From NCBI RefSeq assembly GCF_030413595.1, contig NZ_CP129238.1, positions 2,542,001 through 2,606,000 on the forward strand: 64,000 nucleotides of DNA, given 5' to 3'. Under the pieces are notes generated by a model. That model had not been told where the DNA came from. It searched no databases and saw only the letters and a list, made by a program, of their open reading frames with translations. This document shows positions 33,275 through 42,225 of this stretch, piece by piece. Within the stretch, counting starts at the first letter, position 1; each line of letters opens with the position of its first letter. The DNA is from Planococcus liqunii. GTDB lineage: Bacteria; Bacillota; Bacilli; Bacillales_A; Planococcaceae. The position numbers and the translations under genes were made by a program.

Positions 33275-33991
33275 TTATTCCCCCTCCACTTTTTCTAATT
33301 GTTGATAATTGTGTTCTTTGTCGTAAGCTTCAACAGTCAGTTGATCCATTGGTTCGGTGATAATGACAGAAAGGTTATCAATATAAAAGTCATCGTGTAT
33401 GCGTGATGACATTAAATGATTATACAGCTTTTCCGTGTCATCCATCGTTTTTGAAACAATTTTAATTTTAAATGGCGGAGTTTGAACTGGAACGGTATTG
33501 ACTGTAGTCGTTCCATTAATGTCGCGGATGGCGGTTGTATTAACCACGCGGTTGCCATCAATCGAAATGTAGAGCCCATTATGGCGATTGATTTCATTGA
33601 CCAGGCGGATCAATAGATCGGGTGCAATCCCTTCAATATTCAAACCTAAAGCGACTGCTTCTGGAGAGGGTTCAATGGAGATTTCTATGCCTGGACCGGT
33701 CATTTCGTCCAGGCCAGCTGCACTTCTTAAATCCTCGACTGTTTCTTTTAATGCTTGCTCCGGACTCTCATTCGACGCATCTTCGTATTTGGATAAGGTA
33801 TCATCAACAGTGCCGATCTCTGTCAGCAACTCCGAATGCAGCTGCATTTCGCGCGAAAGTTCCTGTCTGATTTCCCAAATATCCCGTGTGTCGCGCGCAT
33901 CCGGTTCATTGATGGTGTTATACTGTACCACCGCCATCAATCCGATGATGAATAAGATGACTGAGAAGCGGGAAGAGAGTTTCTTTTTCAT
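33275..33991 (-). CDS. ylxX: DUF881 family protein (YlxX-like)
   Basis: 238 residues with an N-terminal membrane anchor (about 8-25), a short coiled coil with EIRQELSREMQLHSELLTE, and a periplasm-side DUF881 domain containing GPGIEISIEP and NGTTTVNTVPVQTPPFKIKIV. One of two DUF881 genes in tandem, as in B. subtilis ylxW-ylxX. The family is linked to division by location only. Confidence 0.88.
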   Translation of the reverse strand: MKKKLSSRFSVILFIIGLMAVVQYNTINEPDARDTRDIWEIRQELSREMQLHSELLTEIGTVDDTLSKYEDASNESPEQALKETVEDLRSAAGLDEMTGPGIEISIEPSPEAVALGLNIEGIAPDLLIRLVNEINRHNGLYISIDGNRVVNTTAIRDINGTTTVNTVPVQTPPFKIKIVSKTMDDTEKLYNHLMSSRIHDDFYIDNLSVIITEPMDQLTVEAYDKEHNYQQLEKVEGE

Positions 33992-34006
33992 GCTGCCTCT
34001 CCCCTC

Positions 34007-34741
34007 CTACGATTCTGTCAGCAACGCTGGCATTTGAATTTTTTGTCCTGCGTCCAATGTGACGATGATATTGTCATTTACAAGCTGATCCATAACCCCG
34101 CCCGATAGCTTCATGGAAGATTCCAGCACATTAGGTTCTCCAATCGCTTCGATCGTGAAAGGCGCCGGGTACTGGACGCCGTCTACGGTAATGACCGGTC
34201 CGGTGCAGACAATATACGAATTCGCGTGGATTCGCTGCCCGTTGATTGAAATGGCTTGTGCACCTGAAATATACAGTTCGTTGATCACTTGGAACACATG
34301 GCTCTCATGTACAATATAATCATTCGGATTTACTGAATCCGGCTCGTAATCGCCGTCCTGCAGCGTTACTTTTAATCCGTCGCCTTTAACCGGCAGGATG
34401 CCGATATACCGGCGCAGGGCTTCCGCTTCTTCCGTATAGTCCGCAAAACGGTTTTCACCGTCTGAAAAAGAATCTTCATATTCCTGGACAGTTGCTTGTT
34501 TTTCTTGTAATTCCCCACGCAATGATTTGTTGCGTTCCTGCTGTTCAATCAATTCTCCCCGAAACCGCTTTTCTTCTTCAGAAAAAGATTTTCCATCAAA
34601 GTTTCTGGCTGCCTCTTCCTCTTGGGAAAGGCTGTAGGAATAAGCCATGATAAAGCCCAATACGAGAAAAACAAGAGAAAAGATGATCGATTTACTGAAG
34701 CTTGCCCGGTTATTCTTCTTCGGCTGCTTCGGATTCTTCAT
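34007..34741 (-). CDS. ylxW: DUF881 family protein (YlxW-like)
   Basis: 244 residues from ATG 34741 (GGAAGG upstream); the gene starts within the last 32 nt of divIB. N-terminal membrane segment (about 21-38), a coiled coil (FRGELIEQQERNKSLRGELQEKQ), then the DUF881 core GDGLKVTLQDGDY and NGQRIHANSYIVCTGPVITVDG. Paralogous to the next gene. Confidence 0.88.
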   Translation of the reverse strand: MKNPKQPKKNNRASFSKSIIFSLVFLVLGFIMAYSYSLSQEEEAARNFDGKSFSEEEKRFRGELIEQQERNKSLRGELQEKQATVQEYEDSFSDGENRFADYTEEAEALRRYIGILPVKGDGLKVTLQDGDYEPDSVNPNDYIVHESHVFQVINELYISGAQAISINGQRIHANSYIVCTGPVITVDGVQYPAPFTIEAIGEPNVLESSMKLSGGVMDQLVNDNIIVTLDAGQKIQMPALLTES

Positions 34742-35504
34742 TCTCAGCACCTTCCTTCCGAGGACCGTAGACGTCATCGTACGAACGGAAGAAAATTCCG
34801 ACCTCCATGTCAATTACACCTTTTTGGCCGTCTTCAAGCTGAGCTACAACAGAAGGATAGTAATTCAGCTTTTCAGCCAGCGAACTTAATATCCCTCTTA
34901 CTTCGTTTCCATCGTTCATATAGAGCGTAACATAAGCTGCGTCTTCTTCACTTGGAGACAAAATAATCTGGGAGATCAAGTTGAATACTTCCGAATCGAT
35001 CTTTGTCAGCTGATTGACCAGTTTTGATCTCGTCTTAGCATCTTCAAAATTGGTTAAGATGGGGCCATTAACTGAAGTTACCGGTTTTTGCAAAGCAAAA
35101 TTATTTGATAAAACCATCTGGTAGCTATTGCTTTTATCAAGATAACCGATGCTCTCAAATTCTTGAATTTCAATCTCTACACCAGTCAGCCATTTTTTAT
35201 TGACCGAGGATTTTTCTACCCATTCCAGCTCGTCCAGGGTCTTTTCAATATCCGATTCCGTGAAAGACCACATGGAGTCGCCAATCGACAAGCCGCTGAG
35301 CTGTTGATACTCAGCTTTTCCGTACAGCTCCGTACCTGTGACAGTTATGTCCTGAATTTTACTGTATTTTGTTTGGCTGTAGATCAGAATGGCCAGCAAT
35401 ACAAGAAAAATGAACAGCAACGCCACGAACTTGCGATTGGTTCTTTTTTTCCGCCGCTCACGAAGCGTCGGGATGCGTTCTTCGATATCAATCACTTTGT
35501 CCAT
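34710..35504 (-). CDS. divIB: Cell division protein DivIB/FtsQ
   Basis: Bitopic divisome protein that forms a complex with FtsL and DivIC. 264 residues: cytoplasmic basic N-terminus with RERRKKRTNRK, one membrane segment at about 27-44, POTRA domain KIQDITVTGTELYGKAEYQQL onward, and a C-terminal tail very rich in glutamate. In B. subtilis murG and murB lie between murD and divIB; here divIB directly follows murD. Confidence 0.93.
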   Translation of the reverse strand: MDKVIDIEERIPTLRERRKKRTNRKFVALLFIFLVLLAILIYSQTKYSKIQDITVTGTELYGKAEYQQLSGLSIGDSMWSFTESDIEKTLDELEWVEKSSVNKKWLTGVEIEIQEFESIGYLDKSNSYQMVLSNNFALQKPVTSVNGPILTNFEDAKTRSKLVNQLTKIDSEVFNLISQIILSPSEEDAAYVTLYMNDGNEVRGILSSLAEKLNYYPSVVAQLEDGQKGVIDMEVGIFFRSYDDVYGPRKEGAENEESEAAEEE

Positions 35505-35523
35505 ACTTGCTGCTCCTTTCCCT

Positions 35524-36888
35524 TTATTCGTTCGCTTCTGTTACTTGCAGGACCGCATCGATAAATGCATCTCCGCGGATTTCAAAACTTTCATATTGAT
35601 CCCAGCTTGCACATGCCGGAGACAGCAGAATGGTGTCTCCTTCTTCTGAATGGCTTACTGCTTTTTCAACGGCATCCAGCATGTCCCCCGCTTTTGTAAT
35701 CGCCGGAACTCCGCAATCTTCAGCAAACTCTGCAAAACGGTCAGCGGTTTCACCAAACGTGATGAGCGCTTTTACCCGGTTCATGTAAGGGCGCAGCTCT
35801 TCAAGCGAATGATCCCGTTCAAGACCGCCAGCCAGCAGGATGATTTGTTCTGGAAATGCTTCAAGCGCACTTTTTGTCGCCAAGGCATTGGTCGCTTTAG
35901 AATCGTTATAAAACTTTCTGCCGTTCCAGGAAGTGATAAATTGGGAACGATGTTTTACGCCTGTAAAGGACGTCAACACTCGGGTGATGGTTTCTGTAGT
36001 GCCGTCCCATAGAAGTGCCGCAGCGGTAGCTGCCAGGATGTTCTCTAAATTATGCTGGCCGCCCAACATGATTTTCGAGCGTTCAATCACTTTTTCCCCT
36101 TGCCAATAAACAAATTCATCATCTGCACTGATGCTATGCTCGGTCTTGCCTTTTAGTGTAAACGGAATCAGCTGCGCTTTGCACTTCGCTGCAAACGCGG
36201 ACAGCAGCGGCTGGTCCGCATTATAAATAAAATAATCTTCCGATGTCTGGTTCTGGGCAATTTTCATCTTCGAAGCGGTGTAGTCTTCAAACGAACCATG
36301 ATAGTCCAAATGCGCCTCATAAAAGTTGGTAACAATCGCGATGCGCGGCCGGAAAGTATCTGTCCCTTTCAACTGGAAAGAAGACAGTTCGGTAACAATG
36401 ACATGATTTTCCGTCGCATTTTCGGCAACACCGCTTGCGACAGTTCCGATATTCCCTGCAATCAACGGTTTCTTGCGGTCCTGGTTGAGCATATGGAACA
36501 ACAAGGTAGTGGTTGTCGTTTTCCCGTTGGAGCCTGTAATTCCGATAAAAGGGGCTTCGCTGATCAAATAAGCCAATTCAATTTCTGTCCAAATCGGGAT
36601 CCCTTTTTCGATTGCCGACTCGATAATTACATTGTTATAAGGAATTCCCGGGTTTTTTACCACTAATTCAAAGCCCTCATCCAAAAGATCTTCCGGATGT
36701 CTGCCACAAATCACGGTCACACCCATATTCAATAATTCCTGGGCTTCAGAGTTTTCTTCAAAAGGCTTGGAATCGTTAACAGTAACAAAAGCACCTAATC
36801 CATGGAGAATGCGAGCGGCTGTAAATCCACTTTTCGCCAGCCCCAAAACAAGCACTTTTTTTTGATAAAGTTGTTCAACTTGCTTCAT
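35524..36888 (-). CDS. murD: UDP-N-acetylmuramoyl-L-alanine--D-glutamate ligase
   Basis: Adds D-glutamate to the muropeptide precursor. 454 residues; Rossmann N-terminus VLVLGLAKSGFTAARIL, ATP loop GITGSNGKTTTTTLL near residue 115, and HRSQFITSWNGRKFYNDSKATNALATKSAL with the catalytic region. ATG 36888 has GGAGG upstream and lies one base after the mraY stop. Confidence 0.97.
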   Translation of the reverse strand: MKQVEQLYQKKVLVLGLAKSGFTAARILHGLGAFVTVNDSKPFEENSEAQELLNMGVTVICGRHPEDLLDEGFELVVKNPGIPYNNVIIESAIEKGIPIWTEIELAYLISEAPFIGITGSNGKTTTTTLLFHMLNQDRKKPLIAGNIGTVASGVAENATENHVIVTELSSFQLKGTDTFRPRIAIVTNFYEAHLDYHGSFEDYTASKMKIAQNQTSEDYFIYNADQPLLSAFAAKCKAQLIPFTLKGKTEHSISADDEFVYWQGEKVIERSKIMLGGQHNLENILAATAAALLWDGTTETITRVLTSFTGVKHRSQFITSWNGRKFYNDSKATNALATKSALEAFPEQIILLAGGLERDHSLEELRPYMNRVKALITFGETADRFAEFAEDCGVPAITKAGDMLDAVEKAVSHSEEGDTILLSPACASWDQYESFEIRGDAFIDAVLQVTEANE

Positions 36889-36889
36889 T

Positions 36890-37858
36890 TTATAAGACCT
36901 CCAAAACTACTGCAATTAATGCGGCAATCAGGCCGACCAGCCAAAAGACTGTGACGACTTTCCATTCTGACCATCCGCTCAGTTCAAAATGATGATGAAT
37001 CGGGCTCATTTTGAAAATACGTTTTTTTCTTAATTTGAAACTGCCGACCTGTAAGATGACGGACAGCGTTTCAATAACGAATACCAGGCCGATCAATAAA
37101 AGCAAGAGCTCTTGTTTCAACAAAATTGAAACCATTGCGAGTGCTCCGCCGAGCGCCAATGAACCCGTGTCCCCCATAAAGACTTTCGCCGGGTATTTAT
37201 TGAATACCAGGAAGCCAAGCAAGGCGCCTGCTACTGAAAACGTAAACAAGGCAATGGCGTTTTCATCCTGGTGAATAGCCAAAACGCCAAATGCAGCAAA
37301 AGCGATTGAAGCTGTGCCCGCAACCAATCCGTCGAGTCCGTCTGTCAGATTGACAGCATTGGAAAAGCCGACGAGCCAGAAGATGATAAACAGCACATAC
37401 ACAACCGATAGTTCAATTGCCACATCCGTAAACGGAATCGACACGGACGTATCAAATTCTGTACCGTTCAGCAAAAAGAATGAAATAACGGCAATAACGA
37501 TTTGAGCGATCAATTTCTGCAGGGAAGTTAATCCCAAGTTTCTTTTTAGCACCACTTTAATAAAATCATCCAAAAAGCCGATTAAGCCGAAACCGAAAAG
37601 CACCAGCAAAAGAATCAGGATATCCGCTGTCAGCCCTTCAGTAAACAATGCGACCAGCAAAACCGTCACAATAATAGCGATTAAATACACAAGGCCCCCC
37701 ATTGTAGGGGTCCCTGTTTTTTTCATATGGGATTCAGGCCCTTCTTCCCGGATACTCTGGCCAAATTTCATTCTTCTCAATAGGGGAATAAAAAGCGGCA
37801 TCAGTATAACTGTCAGTAAAAAAGCGGCTCCAAAACCAATCAATAAATTAACGTCCAT
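36890..37858 (-). CDS. mraY: Phospho-N-acetylmuramoyl-pentapeptide-transferase
   Basis: Makes lipid I on the inner membrane face. 322 residues with ten membrane segments; family motifs are [10 protein letters not shown], the DDxxK motif [23 protein letters not shown] and [11 protein letters not shown], with HHHFE near the end. ATG 37858 is 7 nt from GGAG, better than ATG 37861 just before it. Confidence 0.97.
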   Translation of the reverse strand: MDVNLLIGFGAAFLLTVILMPLFIPLLRRMKFGQSIREEGPESHMKKTGTPTMGGLVYLIAIIVTVLLVALFTEGLTADILILLLVLFGFGLIGFLDDFIKVVLKRNLGLTSLQKLIAQIVIAVISFFLLNGTEFDTSVSIPFTDVAIELSVVYVLFIIFWLVGFSNAVNLTDGLDGLVAGTASIAFAAFGVLAIHQDENAIALFTFSVAGALLGFLVFNKYPAKVFMGDTGSLALGGALAMVSILLKQELLLLLIGLVFVIETLSVILQVGSFKLRKKRIFKMSPIHHHFELSGWSEWKVVTVFWLVGLIAALIAVVLEVL

Positions 37859-37882
37859 CATAGAACTCCTTTAAGCAATAAA

Positions 37883-40318
37883 TTATTCAGTTGGATCTTC
37901 AACTATTTCTTCTTCGATTGTTTCTCCAGCTGAATCTTCTTCAGCTGGTTCTTCAGCAGTTCCTGTTGGTTCTTCCGTTATTGCTTCCGGGGCGACTGCA
38001 GGCGTTTCCTCTGCAGATTCTTCAGAAGCTGCACCGTTTTCTTCCGGCACGGCTTCTTCAGGGTTTTCTTCCGTCCCTGATTCTGCTGCATCTTGGCCTG
38101 CTGCATCTTCATCCTCGTCTGCCGGTGCACCTTCAAAACTATCCGTCGATTGGATTTGCGAGGCGTTTTCAGGCGTTTGAAGACGTATAACGACTGGATC
38201 TTTCGAAGTGACTTTTGATCCCGGAGACGCGCTCTGGCTCACGGCATAGCCCTGGCCGGCAAGTTCCACCGATAAGCCGCTGAGCGACTGATACGCCAGC
38301 AAATCACGTTTTGACCAGCCCGTAAAGTCGGGCAATGTTGAAGGTCCAGCAGTTTTCAAAATTACTGTGCCGCCTTCAACGACTGCTTCTCCCGTTTCCG
38401 GGTACTGGCCATCCACTTTCGCGCTTTCACCGGTAATTACCACATTCAGTCCTCTTCCAGCCAATTGCTCTGTAACTTCCGCAGAAGATTTCCCTGTGTA
38501 ATCCTCCAGCTCGGTAGATTTTACTGATTTCGCATTATCCGGCTTCACATTCATGTGTTTTAAGCCGTTTTCCATGACCGAATTGAATATCTTGGCTACA
38601 GGTGCACTTCCGTACTCTCCTGCAGGCAATTGCGGCTGTTGGACACCAATATAGACGAGCAGTTCAGGGTCATCCGCCGGCGCCATTCCGAGGAAAGAAT
38701 ACAAAAACCCGTTTTTACCCTGGTTGATGTAGCGGCCATCCGGGCCCGGCACTTGTGCAGTACCGGTTTTGCCGGCTACTGCATAGTCCTTTAACGCAAA
38801 CGGCCGGCCCGATCCATTTTCGGAAGTGACAGTCGAAGCGAGGATTTCTTTCACCTTTTCGGCAGTTTCTGCAGAAATCGGCTGTCCTGCTTTTTCCGGT
38901 TTGCTTTTTACGGTCACTTTTCCAGTGTCCGGATTTTTGATTTGGTCAATGACGTACGGCTTCATCATGACGCCTTCATTGGCAATTGCTGAAGCTGCCT
39001 GGATCATTTGGATAGGCGTCACTGTTGAACCTTGACCATATGTTGTCGTCAGACGTTCGATCGGGCCGGTATCCAACACTTTCCCTGGCGCTTCATTCGG
39101 CAAATCGATGCCTGTTTTCTTGCCAAAACCGAAAGCATCAATATACTTCATGAAAGTTTCAGGCCCAATGCGTTCCAATAGATACGCCATCGACACGTTG
39201 GACGAGCGCTGGAAACCTTCCAGGAACGTAATGCTTCCCCAGCCTCTGCCGCTGTTGTAATCTCCAATGGTCGTGCCCATCAACGAATAGGTTCCCGAAT
39301 TGTAATAAGCGTTCGGATCCCATTTGCCTTCTTCAATGGCAGACGCCAACGTAAACATTTTCATCGGTGAACCGGGTTCGATGGTTAATTCTATACTTTC
39401 ATTGAGCCAATTGTCGGAAAGGCCCTCACGTGTATTCGGATTGAATGTCGGACGCTGTGACATGGCCAAGATTTCCCCTGTATCCGGATCTGCCACGACA
39501 GCAATCATACGGGCCGGTTCATATTCTTTCTGAACTTTCGTCATCGCGTCTTCCAGGAAATTCTGAAGGGTTTTATCAAGCGTCAATTGGACATTAGAAC
39601 CATCCACTGCCGGAGTAACGGCAGATTCGTTGTTCGGCAGCAGAAATCCCCATTTATCGGTGGAGAATTCGATTTTGCCGTTTTTTCCAGTCAACGCTTT
39701 GTTATGGATGGATTCAAGCCCCATCCTTCCTTTTGTGACCATGAGGCCGTCTTTGGTTTCTTCTTTCATCGCAAAACCGATCAAATGGGAAGCAAATGCC
39801 CCATTCGGGTATAGGCGTTTTAAATCTTTGACAAACAGAATGCCTGGTACTTCTTCTTCTTTCATTTCAAGCATTTTTGTATGGCTGATTTCACGGCCAG
39901 CTACTCCAAATTCCACTTGGTAGCGGTCTTTCTCCACGCCTTGTTCCAATATGTCTAAAATTTTGCCTTCTTCCATGCCCAAATGCTTCGCCAAAAACTC
40001 GGCTGTTTCTTCTACATCCACTACGTGGCGGGGATTGCTGGCTTTCTGGGTGGCCGATTCATCTAAGACCGCCACCACCTTATACGTCAGCGTATCTTCC
40101 GCAATCACTTGTCCGTCACGGTCTAAAATTTTTCCGCGCTCAGCAGCGAGCACTTCCTCCTGCTGATATTTTGCCGCGGCTTTAGCTGCCAATTCCTGCC
40201 CCTCGACGGTGCCAGTTGCCTGTATTGAGACAATTCTGACGGTCAAAATGAAAAAGAGCCCTGCAAAGACTAAAAATAGCAGAAAGGCTCCCCATTGAAA
40301 TCGAAACTTTTTTTTCAT
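37883..40318 (-). CDS. pbpB: Penicillin-binding protein 2B-type transpeptidase with PASTA domains and an acidic tail
   Basis: Divisome transpeptidase (FtsI/PbpB class). 811 residues: membrane anchor at about 11-29, dimerisation domain, then the transpeptidase with SxxK in EPGSPMKMF, SSN in FQRSSNVSMA and KTG in AVAGKTGTAQVPG. Two PASTA repeats follow from about 590. The last 90 or so residues are a Glu/Ala/Pro-rich acidic tail (EDEDAAGQDAAESGTEE onward), which B. subtilis PbpB lacks. ATGA overlap with ftsL. Confidence 0.95.
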   Translation of the reverse strand: MKKKFRFQWGAFLLFLVFAGLFFILTVRIVSIQATGTVEGQELAAKAAAKYQQEEVLAAERGKILDRDGQVIAEDTLTYKVVAVLDESATQKASNPRHVVDVEETAEFLAKHLGMEEGKILDILEQGVEKDRYQVEFGVAGREISHTKMLEMKEEEVPGILFVKDLKRLYPNGAFASHLIGFAMKEETKDGLMVTKGRMGLESIHNKALTGKNGKIEFSTDKWGFLLPNNESAVTPAVDGSNVQLTLDKTLQNFLEDAMTKVQKEYEPARMIAVVADPDTGEILAMSQRPTFNPNTREGLSDNWLNESIELTIEPGSPMKMFTLASAIEEGKWDPNAYYNSGTYSLMGTTIGDYNSGRGWGSITFLEGFQRSSNVSMAYLLERIGPETFMKYIDAFGFGKKTGIDLPNEAPGKVLDTGPIERLTTTYGQGSTVTPIQMIQAASAIANEGVMMKPYVIDQIKNPDTGKVTVKSKPEKAGQPISAETAEKVKEILASTVTSENGSGRPFALKDYAVAGKTGTAQVPGPDGRYINQGKNGFLYSFLGMAPADDPELLVYIGVQQPQLPAGEYGSAPVAKIFNSVMENGLKHMNVKPDNAKSVKSTELEDYTGKSSAEVTEQLAGRGLNVVITGESAKVDGQYPETGEAVVEGGTVILKTAGPSTLPDFTGWSKRDLLAYQSLSGLSVELAGQGYAVSQSASPGSKVTSKDPVVIRLQTPENASQIQSTDSFEGAPADEDEDAAGQDAAESGTEENPEEAVPEENGAASEESAEETPAVAPEAITEEPTGTAEEPAEEDSAGETIEEEIVEDPTE

Positions 40319-40674
40319 TGTCCTGGCACTACCTTTACATTTTGCTCATTTAATTTTAGACCAAGCTCTTTCGCTTTTGCCCAAATGCGCTCATATGTAG
40401 ACAGTTCATTTACTTGTACAGACAAATCTGTATTTTGTTTCACTTTTTCATCGATTGAATGTTCAATTTTTTGAATTTCTTGTGTAGATGCCTGGATCAC
40501 CGATTGGTTTTGAAGAACCAAAAGTGCACATAGGACAAATGCTGCAAAGAAAGACAAATAAAGCACTTTCTCGCCTTTTGTAAAAATTCCTTTTTTTCTT
40601 ACCGGTTGCCGGGCCGGATTTTGAGGAACGGCCGGCTGTTGTATGTATGCTTCTTTTCTTGCATATAGCGCCAT
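40315..40674 (-). CDS. ftsL: Cell division protein FtsL
   Basis: Bitopic divisome protein of 119 residues: basic N-terminus (RKEAYIQQPAVPQNPARQPVRKKG), one membrane segment at about 36-55 (VLYLSFFAAFVLCALLVLQN), and an external leucine-zipper-like coiled coil with the end motif YERIWAKAKELGLKLNEQNVKVVPG. Lies between rsmH and pbpB as expected. Low sequence conservation is normal for this family. Confidence 0.92.
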   Translation of the reverse strand: MALYARKEAYIQQPAVPQNPARQPVRKKGIFTKGEKVLYLSFFAAFVLCALLVLQNQSVIQASTQEIQKIEHSIDEKVKQNTDLSVQVNELSTYERIWAKAKELGLKLNEQNVKVVPGQ

Positions 40675-40686
40675 TTGAACACGTCC

Positions 40687-41625
40687 TTACTCTTTGATTT
40701 TTTCCACAATCCGCAATTTTGCCGACCGTGAACGATTGTTCTGTTCTAACTCTTCCTCGGACGGAAGAATCGGTTTTCTGGTGATCAATTTAAATTTCGG
40801 TTCCATGCCTGCTGGAATCATAGGCAGGTTCGGAGGCAGTTCCGGCATTGATGAAGCTTCCTTGAAAAGCGTCTTGCATAACCGGTCCTCCAGTGAATGG
40901 AAGGTAATAACACTGACTCTTCCGCCGACAGCCAGTAAATCGAGGGCATCCTGGAGCGAAGTTTCTGCCGCACCAAGTTCATCGTTTACAGCAATGCGGA
41001 TCGCCTGGAAAATGCGTTTTGCCGGATGGCCGCCTTTTCGTCTGGCAAATGCCGGAATGCCGTCTTTGATCAGTTCCACCAATTGGCCGGTTGTTTCAAT
41101 CGGCGAGGTTTCCCTTGCCGCTTCAATTTTCCGGGCAATTTGCTTCGAAAATTTCTCTTCGCCGTAGCGGTAAAAAATTCGCACCAAATCTTCAAACGAC
41201 CATTCATTTACTACATGATAAGCAGTCAACTCAGCTGATTGGTCCATCCGCATGTCTAACGGTGCGTCATTGTGGTAGCTGAATCCTCTTTCCGGCGTAT
41301 CGAGCTGCGGAGAAGAAACGCCCAGGTCATATAATATGCCGTCCACTTTTTCAATCCCGTGCATTTCCAATTGTTCTTTAATGAATTTAAAATTCGAATG
41401 AATAAACGTAATTCTGTGCAAGTAATCTTTCAGTTTTACTTGTGCATGAGCGATAGCGGTAGCGTCCTGGTCAAAACAATACAAATGTCCTTCATCGGAT
41501 AACTGCTTTACCAAGTACTCGCTGTGTCCGGCTCCGCCAAGCGTGCAGTCTACATAGACGCCATCAGGACGAATGTTCAGTCCATCGACAGTCTCCTGCA
41601 GTAAAACCGTGGTGTGGTTGAACAA
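40687..41625 (-). CDS. rsmH: 16S rRNA (cytosine1402-N4)-methyltransferase
   Basis: Methylates N4 of C1402 in 16S rRNA. 312 residues; SAM-binding start [33 protein letters not shown], then [19 protein letters not shown] and the C-terminal [14 protein letters not shown]. Old name mraW. Between mraZ and ftsL. Confidence 0.97.
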   Translation of the reverse strand: MFNHTTVLLQETVDGLNIRPDGVYVDCTLGGAGHSEYLVKQLSDEGHLYCFDQDATAIAHAQVKLKDYLHRITFIHSNFKFIKEQLEMHGIEKVDGILYDLGVSSPQLDTPERGFSYHNDAPLDMRMDQSAELTAYHVVNEWSFEDLVRIFYRYGEEKFSKQIARKIEAARETSPIETTGQLVELIKDGIPAFARRKGGHPAKRIFQAIRIAVNDELGAAETSLQDALDLLAVGGRVSVITFHSLEDRLCKTLFKEASSMPELPPNLPMIPAGMEPKFKLITRKPILPSEEELEQNNRSRSAKLRIVEKIKE

Positions 41626-41646
41626 TCCATTCCCCCCGTTCAGTTG

Positions 41647-42078
41647 TTAAAAATCAAAGTCTGCTAAATTCTCTGCAATGTCATTAAATGAGTCTTCAGA
41701 CGCTGTAAAATATTCTTCCCATGCATCTTTCGACCAGATTTCAAATCGATTCGATACACCAAGAATCACGCATTCTTTGTCAAGTTTTGCATATGTTAGC
41801 AATGTTGATGGTATATTGACGCGCCCTTGTTTATCAAGTTCCACTTCCGTGGCACCTGAGAAAAAGAACCGTGTAAATGCACGTGCGTCTTTTTTAGTGA
41901 CCGGCAGCTCTTTCAGCTTTTCTTCGATCTTTTGCCATTCATCCATTGTGTAACCAAATAAGCATTGATCCAGGCCACGGGTTATGACAAAGTTCTCGCC
42001 AAGTTGCTCACGAAACTTTGCAGGCACGATTAAACGTCCCTTTGCATCAACGCTATGTTGATATTCTCCCATGAACAT
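41647..42078 (-). CDS. mraZ: Transcriptional regulator MraZ
   Basis: 143 residues from ATG 42078 (GGGGTGA upstream) with two SpoVT-AbrB-like halves: [22 protein letters not shown] and [24 protein letters not shown], each with the DxxGRxxxP signature. In E. coli and Mycoplasma MraZ binds TGGG repeats before its own gene and controls the dcw operon. A fitting operator lies at 42108-42132. Confidence 0.96.
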   Translation of the reverse strand: MFMGEYQHSVDAKGRLIVPAKFREQLGENFVITRGLDQCLFGYTMDEWQKIEEKLKELPVTKKDARAFTRFFFSGATEVELDKQGRVNIPSTLLTYAKLDKECVILGVSNRFEIWSKDAWEEYFTASEDSFNDIAENLADFDF

Positions 42079-42103
42079 GCCTGTCACCCCACTTAATGTC
42101 TTT

Positions 42104-42132
42104 AATGTACCACAATCCCCCACTTCTCACCA
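42104..42132 (-). promoter_or_regulatory. mraZ extended -10 promoter with MraZ-type operator
   Basis: TGG-TACATT (TACATT at 42109-42104) forms an extended -10 on the minus strand. Upstream and overlapping are TGGTG, TGGGG and TGGTA starting at 42132, 42122 and 42112, each 5 bases long and separated by exactly 5. MraZ boxes are known as TGGGN repeats with 5-nt spacers, so this is probably an autoregulatory site. Confidence 0.75.
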
Positions 42133-42192
42133 CTTGTTTTTGAAATATTTCATGTTTGTTACAGAAATAAATCTCATATGCACTTAATGAGA

Positions 42193-42222
42193 CAAAAAAA
42201 AGTCTGCCAAGGCAGACTTTTG
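42193..42222 (-). terminator. Terminator of bshC
   Basis: AAAGTCTGCC (42220-42211 on the minus strand) pairs with GGCAGACTTT (42208-42199) around TT, then seven or more T, just after the bshC stop. Confidence 0.9.
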
Positions 42223-42225
42223 CTG

